From the NCBI GenBank assembly GCA_900765165.1, contig CAAFQR010000070.1, positions 1 to 37,544 on the forward strand: DNA of 37,544 nucleotides, in the 5' to 3' direction. The DNA is from Veillonellaceae bacterium (GTDB lineage: Bacteria; Bacillota; Negativicutes; Veillonellales; Veillonellaceae). Of the stretch, positions 17,736 through 25,341 are shown piece by piece. Position numbers and translations under genes: made by a program. The notes below the pieces were generated by a model. That model saw only the letters and a list, made by a program, of their open reading frames with translations. It did not search any database and had not been told where the DNA came from. Each line of letters starts with the position of its first letter. Within the stretch, counting starts at the first letter, position 1.

Positions 17736-17806
17736 TGTTTTCGACCGTTTATAACGCTATTTGCGCTATTGCGACTGATAAATACTGTCAAAAACGGTCG
17801 AAAACA
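17736..17806. repeat. Perfect 15-bp inverted repeat in the gap after ppk
   Basis: The arm at 17736-17750 (contains TTTTCGACCG) is exactly complementary to 17792-17806, around a 41-base centre rich in GCG. There is no T run. The function is unknown; it could be a binding site or an RNA stem. Confidence 0.5.
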
Positions 17807-17913
17807 TACCAATTATTAGGAAACTAAGTAGTTTTTACACGAATCGTTGAATATAAGCGATTTCATCTTATTTTAATATTGTAAATTCATTCTTGGTGAA
17901 TGGACAAAATAAG

Positions 17914-17953
17914 GCCCGAATTTTTTTGCGTATTGCAAAAAATTCGGGCTCTT
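17914..17953 (+). terminator. Intrinsic terminator in the ppk-YabE gap
   Basis: GCCCGAATTTTTTTGC (17914-17929) pairs with GCAAAAAATTCGGGC (17935-17949), with one extra T, and is followed by a short T-rich tract. In the rest of the 586-base gap (17950-18245) I see no gene. It holds a 13-base repeat TGATAAATACTGT (17777-17789 and again near 18206) and a GGCGC/GCGCC hairpin (18225-18239). Confidence 0.65.
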
Positions 17954-18245
17954 TATGTTGAAAGAATAGGTCTATCTATCAAAAAACAAAATAGAATATG
18001 AAAAATAAATGAAGTCTGAAACTGTACGGCTCATAAGGGTTTTCGCGATTTTCGGTGTCCACCGGAGCACTCGGTATTACCAAAATGAATACTAAATGAA
18101 AATTTGATGAAGAAAAGTAGACGGTTATAAAATGAACATAAAGACGTGTATATTTACAGTGTACATGGAAAGTGAAAATCAGAAGGTCTAATAAAAGGAA
18201 ACCATTGATAAATACTGTATTCTTGGCGCGTTGAGCGCCACCGGT

Positions 18246-18274
18246 TTGACGTCACTATCTCTTTGTGGTAGAAT
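18246..18274 (+). promoter_or_regulatory. Promoter of the YabE-like gene
   Basis: TTGACG (18246-18251), 17 bases, TAGAAT (18269-18274). The transcript would start only about 15 bases before the coding start, with AGGAGGG at 18284-18290 in the short leader. A GGCGC/GCGCC hairpin lies just upstream of the -35. Confidence 0.75.
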
Positions 18275-18295
18275 AATAGTCGCAGGAGGGATTAG

Positions 18296-19366
18296 ATGAC
18301 AAAATATCTGACAATGCGGAAAAGTCATATCACTGGATTCTTAAAACGACAGGCACAGAACGTACGCGATGGTGTACGTGATACTGTGAAGCAAGTGTCG
18401 ATGAAGAACATTAAGCGAATGACGGTACTTCCGATCATCTTAACGGTTTCCGTTGCCAGCATTTCCGGCTTTGCTTGGAATGATAAACAGGTTACTATCG
18501 TAGCCGATGGCCAGACGAAGGTCGTTAAGACACATCTTAACTCTGCCGATGGGATTTTACATGATGCGGGTATAGCCCCGGGGAAATACGACGTAATTCT
18601 TCGGAGCACGAACACAGTGCAGAACGGAACCGTTTTGACACTCATCCGAGCATTCCCGGTACATGTAACAGTCGATGGTGTCGAACGGGATGTTATGACA
18701 GTACAGACGACGGCTCGTGGGCTAGCAGATGAGTTGGGATATAAGGCACCTAATTATGTAACATTAGGAGACAGCGAAGGTCGCTTGGCTCCGAACAGCA
18801 AGGTTGAGATTGCCCATGTTACAGGACGCTCGGAAAAAACCTATGAACAACCCATAGCTGTTCAGGTGATTCGTCAACAGGACGATTCCCTTCCGGCTGG
18901 TCAAGAAGAAGTAGTGGAACAAGGCCAAGCTGGTGTACAACAGGTTCAACAAGAGATTTATTATCAAGATGGTAAAGAAATAAAGAAGGATGTAGTTCGT
19001 ACTACCACCGTTAAGCAAATGGTACCGCAGATTATCAAAGTCGGTACTCGTGAAGCTGTGGAAACCTCGCGTGGTGCCATGCGATATAGAGAGGTTATCA
19101 CGATGGAAGCAACGGCTTACACCCCCGCTGATGGCGACGGTCAAGGCATTACCGCTACGGGCATGATTGCTCGTCCTGGCGTAGTAGCTGTTGACCCGAA
19201 CGTAATTCCGTTAGGCTCGCGCTTATACATTCCTGGTTACGGCATGGCTATTGCCGCCGATACCGGTGGCGCAATTCGCGGCAATCGCATCGACTTATTG
19301 ATGGATAGCTACGATGCGGCTATGAATTTCGGTCGTCAGTCAGTCGAAGTATACGTATTAGAATAA
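18296..19366 (+). CDS. YabE-like secreted cell-wall protein with DUF348, G5 and 3D domains
   Basis: Of 356 residues. A basic N-terminus and membrane segment (about 42-60) direct it across the membrane. Two DUF348-like repeats (about 62-175) follow, then a G5 domain (about 178-253). A C-terminal 3D domain (266-356) carries its conserved Asp residues in VAVDPNVIPLGS and AADTGGAIRGNRIDL. 3D domains are double-psi-barrel lytic transglycosylase-like folds, so a role in peptidoglycan cleavage or revival from dormancy is likely. The order YabE-like, rnmV, rsmA is conserved with Bacillus. AGGAGGG sets the start. Confidence 0.88.
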   Translation: MTKYLTMRKSHITGFLKRQAQNVRDGVRDTVKQVSMKNIKRMTVLPIILTVSVASISGFAWNDKQVTIVADGQTKVVKTHLNSADGILHDAGIAPGKYDVILRSTNTVQNGTVLTLIRAFPVHVTVDGVERDVMTVQTTARGLADELGYKAPNYVTLGDSEGRLAPNSKVEIAHVTGRSEKTYEQPIAVQVIRQQDDSLPAGQEEVVEQGQAGVQQVQQEIYYQDGKEIKKDVVRTTTVKQMVPQIIKVGTREAVETSRGAMRYREVITMEATAYTPADGDGQGITATGMIARPGVVAVDPNVIPLGSRLYIPGYGMAIAADTGGAIRGNRIDLLMDSYDAAMNFGRQSVEVYVLE

Positions 19367-19414
19367 TTCAAGATTTCTAGTAAAAATTCAAGATTTTCAC
19401 ACACGTAATTGAGA

Positions 19415-19453
19415 ACGGTAAACCGTAAAGGTTTACCGTTTCTTATTTTTTTG
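19415..19453 (+). terminator. Terminator after the YabE-like gene
   Basis: A perfect 10-bp stem ACGGTAAACC/GGTTTACCGT (19415-19424 with 19430-19439), then TTCTTATTTTTTT. Confidence 0.85.
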
Positions 19454-19460
19454 ATACAAT
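19432..19460 (+). promoter_or_regulatory. Promoter for rnmV-rsmA overlapping the terminator
   Basis: TTTACC (19432-19437), 17 bases, TACAAT (19455-19460). The -35 lies inside the downstream arm of the preceding terminator and the T run forms the spacer. Confidence 0.5.
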
Positions 19461-19623
19461 TAAAGCATAAGAAAGGCCGAAATTGACCGAAAAACAATCG
19501 GTGCGGCGAACATCGTTTGTAGGATATCCTAGGCAGGTGCCGGGCGCGCGAAGCGTAGCCTGTACGCTACAGCCGCTGGGTATCGCTTTTCGGTAGGCGC
19601 TTGGCGCCTGGAAAGGAAGTAGT
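19461..19623 (+). other. GC-rich structured leader before rnmV
   Basis: A stretch of about 160 bases without a gene, unusually GC-rich for an intergenic region. It can form several hairpins: ACCGA/TCGGT, the palindrome AGGATATCCT, AGCGTA/TACGCT, and AGGCGC/GCGCCT just before the ribosome binding site AAAGGAAG. No known riboswitch signature was recognised. Confidence 0.4.
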
Positions 19624-20163
19624 ATGTTACAGGAAGTAATTGTAGTAGAAGGCAAAGCAGATATTGCGCAGATTGGAAAAGCCTTGGATGCAGAATGTAT
19701 CGCTACGGAAGGCTTTACGCTTAGAGAAGGGGTGCTGGATCGCATCCGCGTAGCCTATGAAAAACGAGGCATTATTATTTTCACCGATCCCGATACGGCC
19801 GGTGAACGCATTCGCCGTTTCTTGGCCAAGAAGTTCCCGGACGCACAGCATGCGTTTATTTCACGGGACCGTGCGACAGCCAATAACGATATTGGCATTG
19901 AACAGGCATCGCCGGAAGCTATTCGCGAAGCCTTGGGCAAGCTGCACACGCACAGCCTTACGTCATCCGACGAATTCACCATGCAGGACATGGTAGCGCA
20001 CGATTTGACCGGTTGTCCGGCCAGCGCTGACCGCCGTGCTGCCGTTGGTGCTGAACTGGGTATCGGCTACGGCAACAGCAAGCAGTTTTTATATCGTTTG
20101 AATCATTATGGTATCACGCGCGACGCCTTCAACAAGGCTATGCGTGATGAACAGTTAAGCTAA
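19624..20163 (+). CDS. rnmV: Ribonuclease M5
   Basis: Of 179 residues with an N-terminal Toprim domain: VVEGKAD (catalytic Glu9) and FTDPDTAGERIRR (Asp55, Asp57). RNase M5 matures 5S rRNA precursors. The size matches the family, and the neighbours (YabE-like gene upstream, rsmA downstream) are the conserved Firmicutes context. AAAGGAAG precedes the ATG. Confidence 0.93.
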   Translation: MLQEVIVVEGKADIAQIGKALDAECIATEGFTLREGVLDRIRVAYEKRGIIIFTDPDTAGERIRRFLAKKFPDAQHAFISRDRATANNDIGIEQASPEAIREALGKLHTHSLTSSDEFTMQDMVAHDLTGCPASADRRAAVGAELGIGYGNSKQFLYRLNHYGITRDAFNKAMRDEQLS

Positions 20164-20243
20164 TCCTGTGAAATCAACCGCTTCGCCGGTGCACAGGGTG
20201 GCAACATCGTTACAATAGTTATAGATAGAGTGGGGTTACATAC

Positions 20244-21101
20244 ATGCTAGAATCAGTTATTGCCAGTCCGGAAGTGGTCCATTACATTTGCAAGCGGTTT
20301 GGTATTCATATGAGTAAAAAGTTGGGTCAGAACTTCTTGATTCGCCGTTCCGTTGTAGATGAAATCGTGGATGCAGCGGAGCTGAATCCAACTGACTCGG
20401 TATTGGAAGTAGGCCCGGGTATCGGTACGTTGACGCAGGGCCTCGCTCAAAGTGGCGCTTCGGTGACGGCTGTGGAGTTAGACCGCCGTTTGCCGGAGAT
20501 TTTAGCCGTTACTGTTGGGGGCTATGAAAATGTGCGCATTGTGCAAGGGGATATTTTGCAAGTCAATATTCCGGAGCTCATGGACAACAAGCCCTTCAAG
20601 GTGGTAGCTAACCTGCCGTACTATATTACGACGCCGATTATTATGGCGTTATTGGAACGCAAATTACCTATCGAGCGTCTCGTTGTGATGGTACAGCGCG
20701 AAGTGGCAGAACGCATGGTAGCCGCACCGGGCACGAAAGCCTATGGGGCGTTATCCGTAGCTGTTCAGTACTACACAGAGCCTCATATCGTCATGGACGT
20801 GCCGCCTAAGGCGTTTATGCCGGCGCCGGAGGTAACAAGTGCTGTGGTGTGCTGTAAGCGCCGTACAGAGCCTCCTGTGCAGGTTAAAGACGAAAAGATT
20901 TTATTCCGCGTTATCAAAGCCGCCTTTGCGCAGCGCCGCAAGACCTTCTCGAACACCATGAAGACCACCGGTCTTCCGAAGGAAACCATTGCCGCCGTAT
21001 TGGAAAAGGCAGGCATCGACGGCCAGCGCCGCGGTGAAACCTTCTCCTTGGACGAATTTGCCGCTGTGGCCAATGCGTGGATTGAAGTGGAAGGACTATA
21101 A
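20244..21101 (+). CDS. rsmA: 16S rRNA dimethyladenosine transferase
   Basis: Of 285 residues. KKLGQNFLIRRSVVDEIV is the typical RsmA/KsgA opening; EVGPGIGTLTQ (56-66) binds S-adenosylmethionine; ANLPYYITTP (from 122) carries the NLPY catalytic motif for adenine N6 methylation. It dimethylates two adjacent adenines in helix 45 of 16S rRNA. It lies 80 bases after rnmV, probably in the same transcript. A GTGGGG-like site before ATG 20244 is modest. Confidence 0.95.
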   Translation: MLESVIASPEVVHYICKRFGIHMSKKLGQNFLIRRSVVDEIVDAAELNPTDSVLEVGPGIGTLTQGLAQSGASVTAVELDRRLPEILAVTVGGYENVRIVQGDILQVNIPELMDNKPFKVVANLPYYITTPIIMALLERKLPIERLVVMVQREVAERMVAAPGTKAYGALSVAVQYYTEPHIVMDVPPKAFMPAPEVTSAVVCCKRRTEPPVQVKDEKILFRVIKAAFAQRRKTFSNTMKTTGLPKETIAAVLEKAGIDGQRRGETFSLDEFAAVANAWIEVEGL

Positions 21102-21119
21102 TACGATTGCTTATGAAAC

Positions 21120-21151
21120 GAGCCTGACATCGCTGTCAGGCTCATTTTTTT
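21120..21151 (+). terminator. rsmA terminator
   Basis: A perfect 10-bp stem GAGCCTGACA/TGTCAGGCTC (21120-21129 with 21134-21143), then A and seven T. Confidence 0.92.
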
Positions 21152-21225
21152 GTGCCACGTCCCACTTTTAGTCCTATAACTCGGAATAGCATGAGGCAGC
21201 GCCGGCGTATTCGGTTTTAGCACGC

Positions 21226-21250
21226 AAAAAAGGCCCCGAAGGGCCTTTTT
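21226..21250. terminator. Bidirectional terminator between rsmA and gltS
   Basis: AAAAAAGGCCC, a CGAA tetraloop, then GGGCCTTTTT. The A run on one side and T run on the other let it work for both strands; on the minus strand it ends gltS. Confidence 0.85.
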
Positions 21251-21321
21251 CGCAAATACTGGTGTGATATGTTAAACGCGCTGTGGGATGTTATTTCACA
21301 GGCGAGTACATAACGAGTTAT

Positions 21322-22563
21322 TTATAGCATATTTGCCATAAACGTGATAACGAAGGCATTGGTGAAGTCGATGAGGAACGCACCAACGAGGGATACAACG
21401 AGCCATGCACGCGGGGACGGACCGTGTTTTTCTGCCAACGATAACATGTTAACCAAAGCGTTCGGCGTAGCGCCGAGACCGAAGCCGATAGCACCGGCGC
21501 CGAGCATAACTGCGTCGTAGTTGCGACGGAATACCCAGAAGAGGAGGTATGCGAATACAGTAATCGCTACCATCTGGTACGCCAAGATTACGAGCAACGG
21601 AATTGCCAAGTCGATAAGCTGTACGAGCTTCAAGCTGTTGATAGCCATGGTTACGAAAATGCTGAGCGCCACGTTAGAAACGGCATCAAGAGCTGCACTG
21701 TTAATCTTGTATTTGCCGGTTAAGTCGCCGAAGTTACGGATAACAGCTGCTACAATCATAGCGCCGATGTAAGCCGGCAACGGGCTAATAAGGGACAACG
21801 CAGCACTTACCAAGGTACCAAGACCAAGGGAAATACCAACGAGCGCGATGGTGTTCATAAGCTGAGGCAATGTGAACATTTTGGATTCTTCATCTTCATT
21901 GTTCATGTCAATGCCTTCTTCCTGGAGAAGTGTCGGATCTTCAGCCGGGGTAGTAACTTTATGCATCTTAATGATACGTTCGCCAACCGGAGCACCTAAC
22001 AAGGTACCAGCCACCATACCGAAGGTAGCTGCCGCAATCGCTGCCGTCGCAATACCCGGAACGCCTAAGAGGTTCTGATAGAACGGACCGAAGGCACCAG
22101 CCGTACCGAGGCCACCCATCATGGAAACGGAACCAGCCATGATACCGAAGATGGGGTGAATGCCCATGAGCTTAGCGATAATAATACCGCCGGCGTTCTG
22201 TACTACGAGCCATACGGAGCACAAAATCCAGAAAATAATAATCCCAATACCGCCTTTTTTCAAAACGCTGAGGCTGGCCATAAGGCCGATAGTCGTAAAG
22301 AATGCCAGCATCAGGAAGCTCTGCAACGAGCTTTCAAAGGAGATATTCAGAATTTTGTAGTATGCAAGGAATGCGCAAATGAATGCGAAGGGCAAACCGC
22401 CAATAGCCGGCGCCGGCATACATACCTTTTGTAAAAATTTCGAATGCTTTTTGATGAATTCGCCGATGTATAGGGTTACAATAGCTAACGCCACTGTTTG
22501 TATCATAGATAATTTCAATGTCCATACACCGTTTACGAGGGATAAGTCAATAAGACCTTTCAT
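21322..22563 (-). CDS. gltS: Sodium/glutamate symporter
   Basis: Of 413 residues with about ten or more membrane segments in two inverted halves. Family stretches include MPAPAIGGLPFAF, AFFTTIGLMAS, MAGSVSMMGGLGTAGAFGP and GAGAIGFGLGATPNALVNM. GltS imports glutamate with sodium at the inner membrane. A charged cytoplasmic loop (EDPTLLQEEGIDMNNEDEESK) lies between the halves. AAAGGAG precedes the ATG. It is monocistronic, with its own promoter and a bidirectional terminator. Confidence 0.93.
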   Translation of the reverse strand: MKGLIDLSLVNGVWTLKLSMIQTVALAIVTLYIGEFIKKHSKFLQKVCMPAPAIGGLPFAFICAFLAYYKILNISFESSLQSFLMLAFFTTIGLMASLSVLKKGGIGIIIFWILCSVWLVVQNAGGIIIAKLMGIHPIFGIMAGSVSMMGGLGTAGAFGPFYQNLLGVPGIATAAIAAATFGMVAGTLLGAPVGERIIKMHKVTTPAEDPTLLQEEGIDMNNEDEESKMFTLPQLMNTIALVGISLGLGTLVSAALSLISPLPAYIGAMIVAAVIRNFGDLTGKYKINSAALDAVSNVALSIFVTMAINSLKLVQLIDLAIPLLVILAYQMVAITVFAYLLFWVFRRNYDAVMLGAGAIGFGLGATPNALVNMLSLAEKHGPSPRAWLVVSLVGAFLIDFTNAFVITFMANML

Positions 22564-22605
22564 ACAATCATCTCCTTTCTTAATGTGACTATCGTCTTCA
22601 TATCT

Positions 22606-22634
22606 ATAATATCATAAAATAAAGTACCCATCAA
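22606..22634 (-). promoter_or_regulatory. gltS promoter
   Basis: On the minus strand TTGATG (22634-22629), 17 bases, TATTAT (22611-22606). The rest of the divergent gap (22635-22927) is AT-rich; I see no gene and no clear promoter for the deacetylase. Confidence 0.6.
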
Positions 22635-22927
22635 AATATTTTGTTATACTAAGTATGCGAGCACTAGATAAAATATGCAAGAAAAACTGTCCATTCAGTG
22701 TTGACAACCGTAATTTCTGTGAAATAAAAACACGCAAAGCGCGTAAGTACTGAATAATTACTATATTCCTTAAAGTAATTTTATTATGATAAATACTCAT
22801 AGTATACTATCTAAATAGCCACTTAATTGATAAATATGGCACATCAGTTTATTTTACTTGCATTCCGTTAGTGGGTATGGTACGTTAATGAGGAATAATT
22901 TAACCGAATGGAAACGGAGTTACAATC

Positions 22928-23785
22928 ATGAACGCCCTTTTGAAAATTAGCAAAGTGCTATTAATTGTTATTGCTATACCGGTGACCATGTTGGTCGCCT
23001 ACTTAGGATATTGTTGGTTCAGCGCACCGGACTATAAGGTGGCTGGTGTACCGATTTTGAATTACCACATGGTGAACGACAAGGTTTTCTCGCCGCTCGC
23101 TATGACGACGAAGGACTTTGATCGTCAAATGAAATACCTGCACGACAATGGGTACCACACGATTACCTTGGACGAGCTTTATGGCTATATCCACGATGGC
23201 AAGGCTTTGCCGGATAAGCCGATTTTGATTACCTTTGATGACGGCTATGTGGATAACTACACCAACGCATGGCCGATCCTCAAGAAGTATGGCATGAAAG
23301 CGACGCTGTTCATGATTGCCGACTCTATCGGTGCGCCTCGCTTCGTCAATGCGGAACAGCTCCGTGAAATGAACGCCGGCGGCTTCGACGTGCAGTCGCA
23401 CACCTACAGTCACAAGGATATGCGCAAGCTGACCTATGCTCAGGTGCAGACGGAATTGACGAAGTCGAAGACCATCTTGTCCACGTTACTTCATAAGCCG
23501 ATTAACTACATTGCATATCCGTGCGGTTTCACGAACAGCACTGTTGACGCTGAAACGAAAGCAGCCGGTTACCGCTTAGCCGTAACCGTAACGGCGAGCA
23601 ACGCTTCGCCGGATAAAAATCCCTATGCTTTACCGCGCTTAGCGGTCTTTGAAGGGGATAACCCGTTCTTAAACTTCTACATGCGCTTGCACTTCGCTGA
23701 ACCGGTCCGCTTCCTGTGGGCTTTGCGCGATAACCTGCGCGACTCCGGTCACCAGACCTTAGCTGCTATGGTGCCGCTGTTCTAA
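22928..23785 (+). CDS. Membrane-anchored polysaccharide deacetylase
   Basis: Of 285 residues with one N-terminal membrane anchor (about 7-30) and an outward NodB domain. TFDDG (102-106) gives the catalytic base and metal Asp, HTYSH (158-162) the metal histidines, and AYPCGFTNS the later active-site strand. Such enzymes remove N-acetyl groups from cell-surface polymers, and the N-terminal GVPILNYHMV is typical of the PgaB/IcaB-like branch. The substrate is unknown: no glycan synthase is adjacent, though the sugar-nucleotide genes at 2.4-5.1 kb show that polysaccharide is made. A modest CGGAG precedes the ATG. Confidence 0.85.
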   Translation: MNALLKISKVLLIVIAIPVTMLVAYLGYCWFSAPDYKVAGVPILNYHMVNDKVFSPLAMTTKDFDRQMKYLHDNGYHTITLDELYGYIHDGKALPDKPILITFDDGYVDNYTNAWPILKKYGMKATLFMIADSIGAPRFVNAEQLREMNAGGFDVQSHTYSHKDMRKLTYAQVQTELTKSKTILSTLLHKPINYIAYPCGFTNSTVDAETKAAGYRLAVTVTASNASPDKNPYALPRLAVFEGDNPFLNFYMRLHFAEPVRFLWALRDNLRDSGHQTLAAMVPLF

Positions 23786-23844
23786 GTTTGCTTTGAATTC
23801 AAGGTAATTTTCAAAATTAAATCTAACGACTTGCGAGTCGAAAT

Positions 23845-23871
23845 AAAAGGAGCCCCAACGGGCTCCTTTTT
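23845..23871. terminator. Bidirectional terminator between the deacetylase and M20 genes
   Basis: AAAAGGAGCCC (23845-23855), loop CAAC, GGGCTCCTTTT (23860-23870) plus a further T. A and T runs on either side serve both converging genes. Confidence 0.9.
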
Positions 23872-23925
23872 GTGTGTAGATTTTTAAGTTTTTCTCTGTA
23901 TGAGCGGTTAGCCCCTTAATAGCGG

Positions 23926-25152
23926 TTAGCCTTTATTTTTATTTGCATTGAATTCTTCTGTAATTGTTGCTAAATATTCCGGATGGTCGAGCATGGCTAA
24001 GCAAGCCGCACCGAGGATGACTGAGCCGCTGACTAATGCTTCGTGGCCACGCGGTGTGGTGCCGGCGGCTACGTATTCGGTAGAGTGGGCAGCCACGCCA
24101 GGATCTACAAAGGCGCAGCGAATGCAGGTGCCCGGTACTTCGTACATGACGTTGCCGAAGTCGGTGGAGCCGGTCTTTTCACGAGGCGGTGCAATTTGCG
24201 GTGCGCCGGACGCTACGGCTTGGCGCATAACGAGGTCGTTTAACGTGTGGCACGGGATTTTAGCCTTGAACGGCAAATCTCGCTTCAACGTAAAGGTGGT
24301 GTCGGTCATAAGGGCCGCACCTTTTAAAATGTTCTTAAAGCGAGTCACAATGCTTTCCAGATAATCGGTACTGTAGGAGCGCAAGGTATATTCCGCCACG
24401 GCCGTATCCGGCACCACGTTAGGTGCGCCACCGGCGTCACGTACGGTGTAATGAATGCGCGTGTCTTCTTTAACGTGTTCACGCAAAAATTCGATGCCGT
24501 TGAAGCTGAGTAACACGGCGTCAAAGGCGCTGCGACCTTCTTCCGGTGTCATAGCCGCATGGGAGGCTTTGCCGTGGAAGGTGACGATGTAATTTTCCAT
24601 GGCCATGCATTTTACATCGACGCTAGTCGTATCGGCAGCGTGCATCATGAGGGCTACGTCGATGTCTGTGAAATAACCTTTTTCTTGCATAACGATTTTA
24701 CCGCCGAAGGCTTCTTCTGCCGGCGTACCGTAGATGACGATTTTAAGCGGAGTAGTGCCAGCCAAGTCTTTCAGCGCCAATGCTGCACCAATTACTGAAG
24801 GACCCTGCATGTGGTGCCCACAGCCGTGACCGATTTTCTCTAAGGCGTCGTATTCGGCAAGAAAGCCAAACGAAGTACCACCGGTACCTTGTTCATACAC
24901 GGCACGAAAGGCCGTAGGGAGGTCGGCAATGCCGGATTCTACGGTAAAGCCGTGGGCGCTCAGATACTCTGTTAACGCCTCGGCGCTTTTATATTCCTCA
25001 CCGGGTAATTCCGCGAGCTCGTGAATATAGTCGCTAAGCTTGATTAAGTCAGCTTGGTATGGTGATAACGCTTTGCGAACATGCGCGACACGAGCTTGCG
25101 TTTCTGCTTCCGGTTCGGTAGGAAGGGCGGTAGTGTTGGAAAATATAGACAT
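23926..25152 (-). CDS. M20-family amidohydrolase (AbgB/HipO-like)
   Basis: Of 408 residues. Zinc-site motifs of the M20D branch are visible: GHGCGHHMQG (about 108-117), GTPAEEAFGGK (from about 141), the dimerisation-domain HAAMTPEEG and STDFGNVMYEVPG near the C-terminus. Relatives hydrolyse N-acyl or aminobenzoyl-glutamate amides; the substrate here is not resolvable. ATG 25152 is preferred because AAGGAGTG sits at a good distance; the GTG at 25161 lies inside that site. It is monocistronic and converges on the deacetylase. Confidence 0.85.
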   Translation of the reverse strand: MSIFSNTTALPTEPEAETQARVAHVRKALSPYQADLIKLSDYIHELAELPGEEYKSAEALTEYLSAHGFTVESGIADLPTAFRAVYEQGTGGTSFGFLAEYDALEKIGHGCGHHMQGPSVIGAALALKDLAGTTPLKIVIYGTPAEEAFGGKIVMQEKGYFTDIDVALMMHAADTTSVDVKCMAMENYIVTFHGKASHAAMTPEEGRSAFDAVLLSFNGIEFLREHVKEDTRIHYTVRDAGGAPNVVPDTAVAEYTLRSYSTDYLESIVTRFKNILKGAALMTDTTFTLKRDLPFKAKIPCHTLNDLVMRQAVASGAPQIAPPREKTGSTDFGNVMYEVPGTCIRCAFVDPGVAAHSTEYVAAGTTPRGHEALVSGSVILGAACLAMLDHPEYLATITEEFNANKNKG

Positions 25153-25216
25153 AGGAATCACTCCTTACTATAGATACATACTTGCTATCGGATGTATAGG
25201 TGGAAATCCACCGAAA

Positions 25217-25263
25217 AACAAAAAGGGTGCAACAGCGAAGCTACGCTTAACGCTGTTACACCC
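25217..25263 (-). terminator. prfC terminator
   Basis: On the minus strand GGGTG-TAACAGCG and CGCTGTT-GCACCC pair (25263-25251 with 25237-25225, one bulge-like mismatch), followed by TTTTTG. It separates prfC from the M20 gene. Confidence 0.8.
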
Positions 25264-25341
25264 ACATTGGTAATTATTTTGTTGGAAAAGCTAGTTGCTA
25301 AGTAAGGCTTATCGCTAGCAGAGGTTGTTTATTTCACGAAA

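Noticed and set aside
18132..18191. 19-codon open frame in the ppk-YabE gap
   Set aside because: It has no ribosome binding site and no recognisable features.
17950..18295. ydaO (c-di-AMP) riboswitch before the YabE-like gene
   Set aside because: The conserved ydaO core was not found and the promoter lies only about 15-20 bases before the ribosome binding site.
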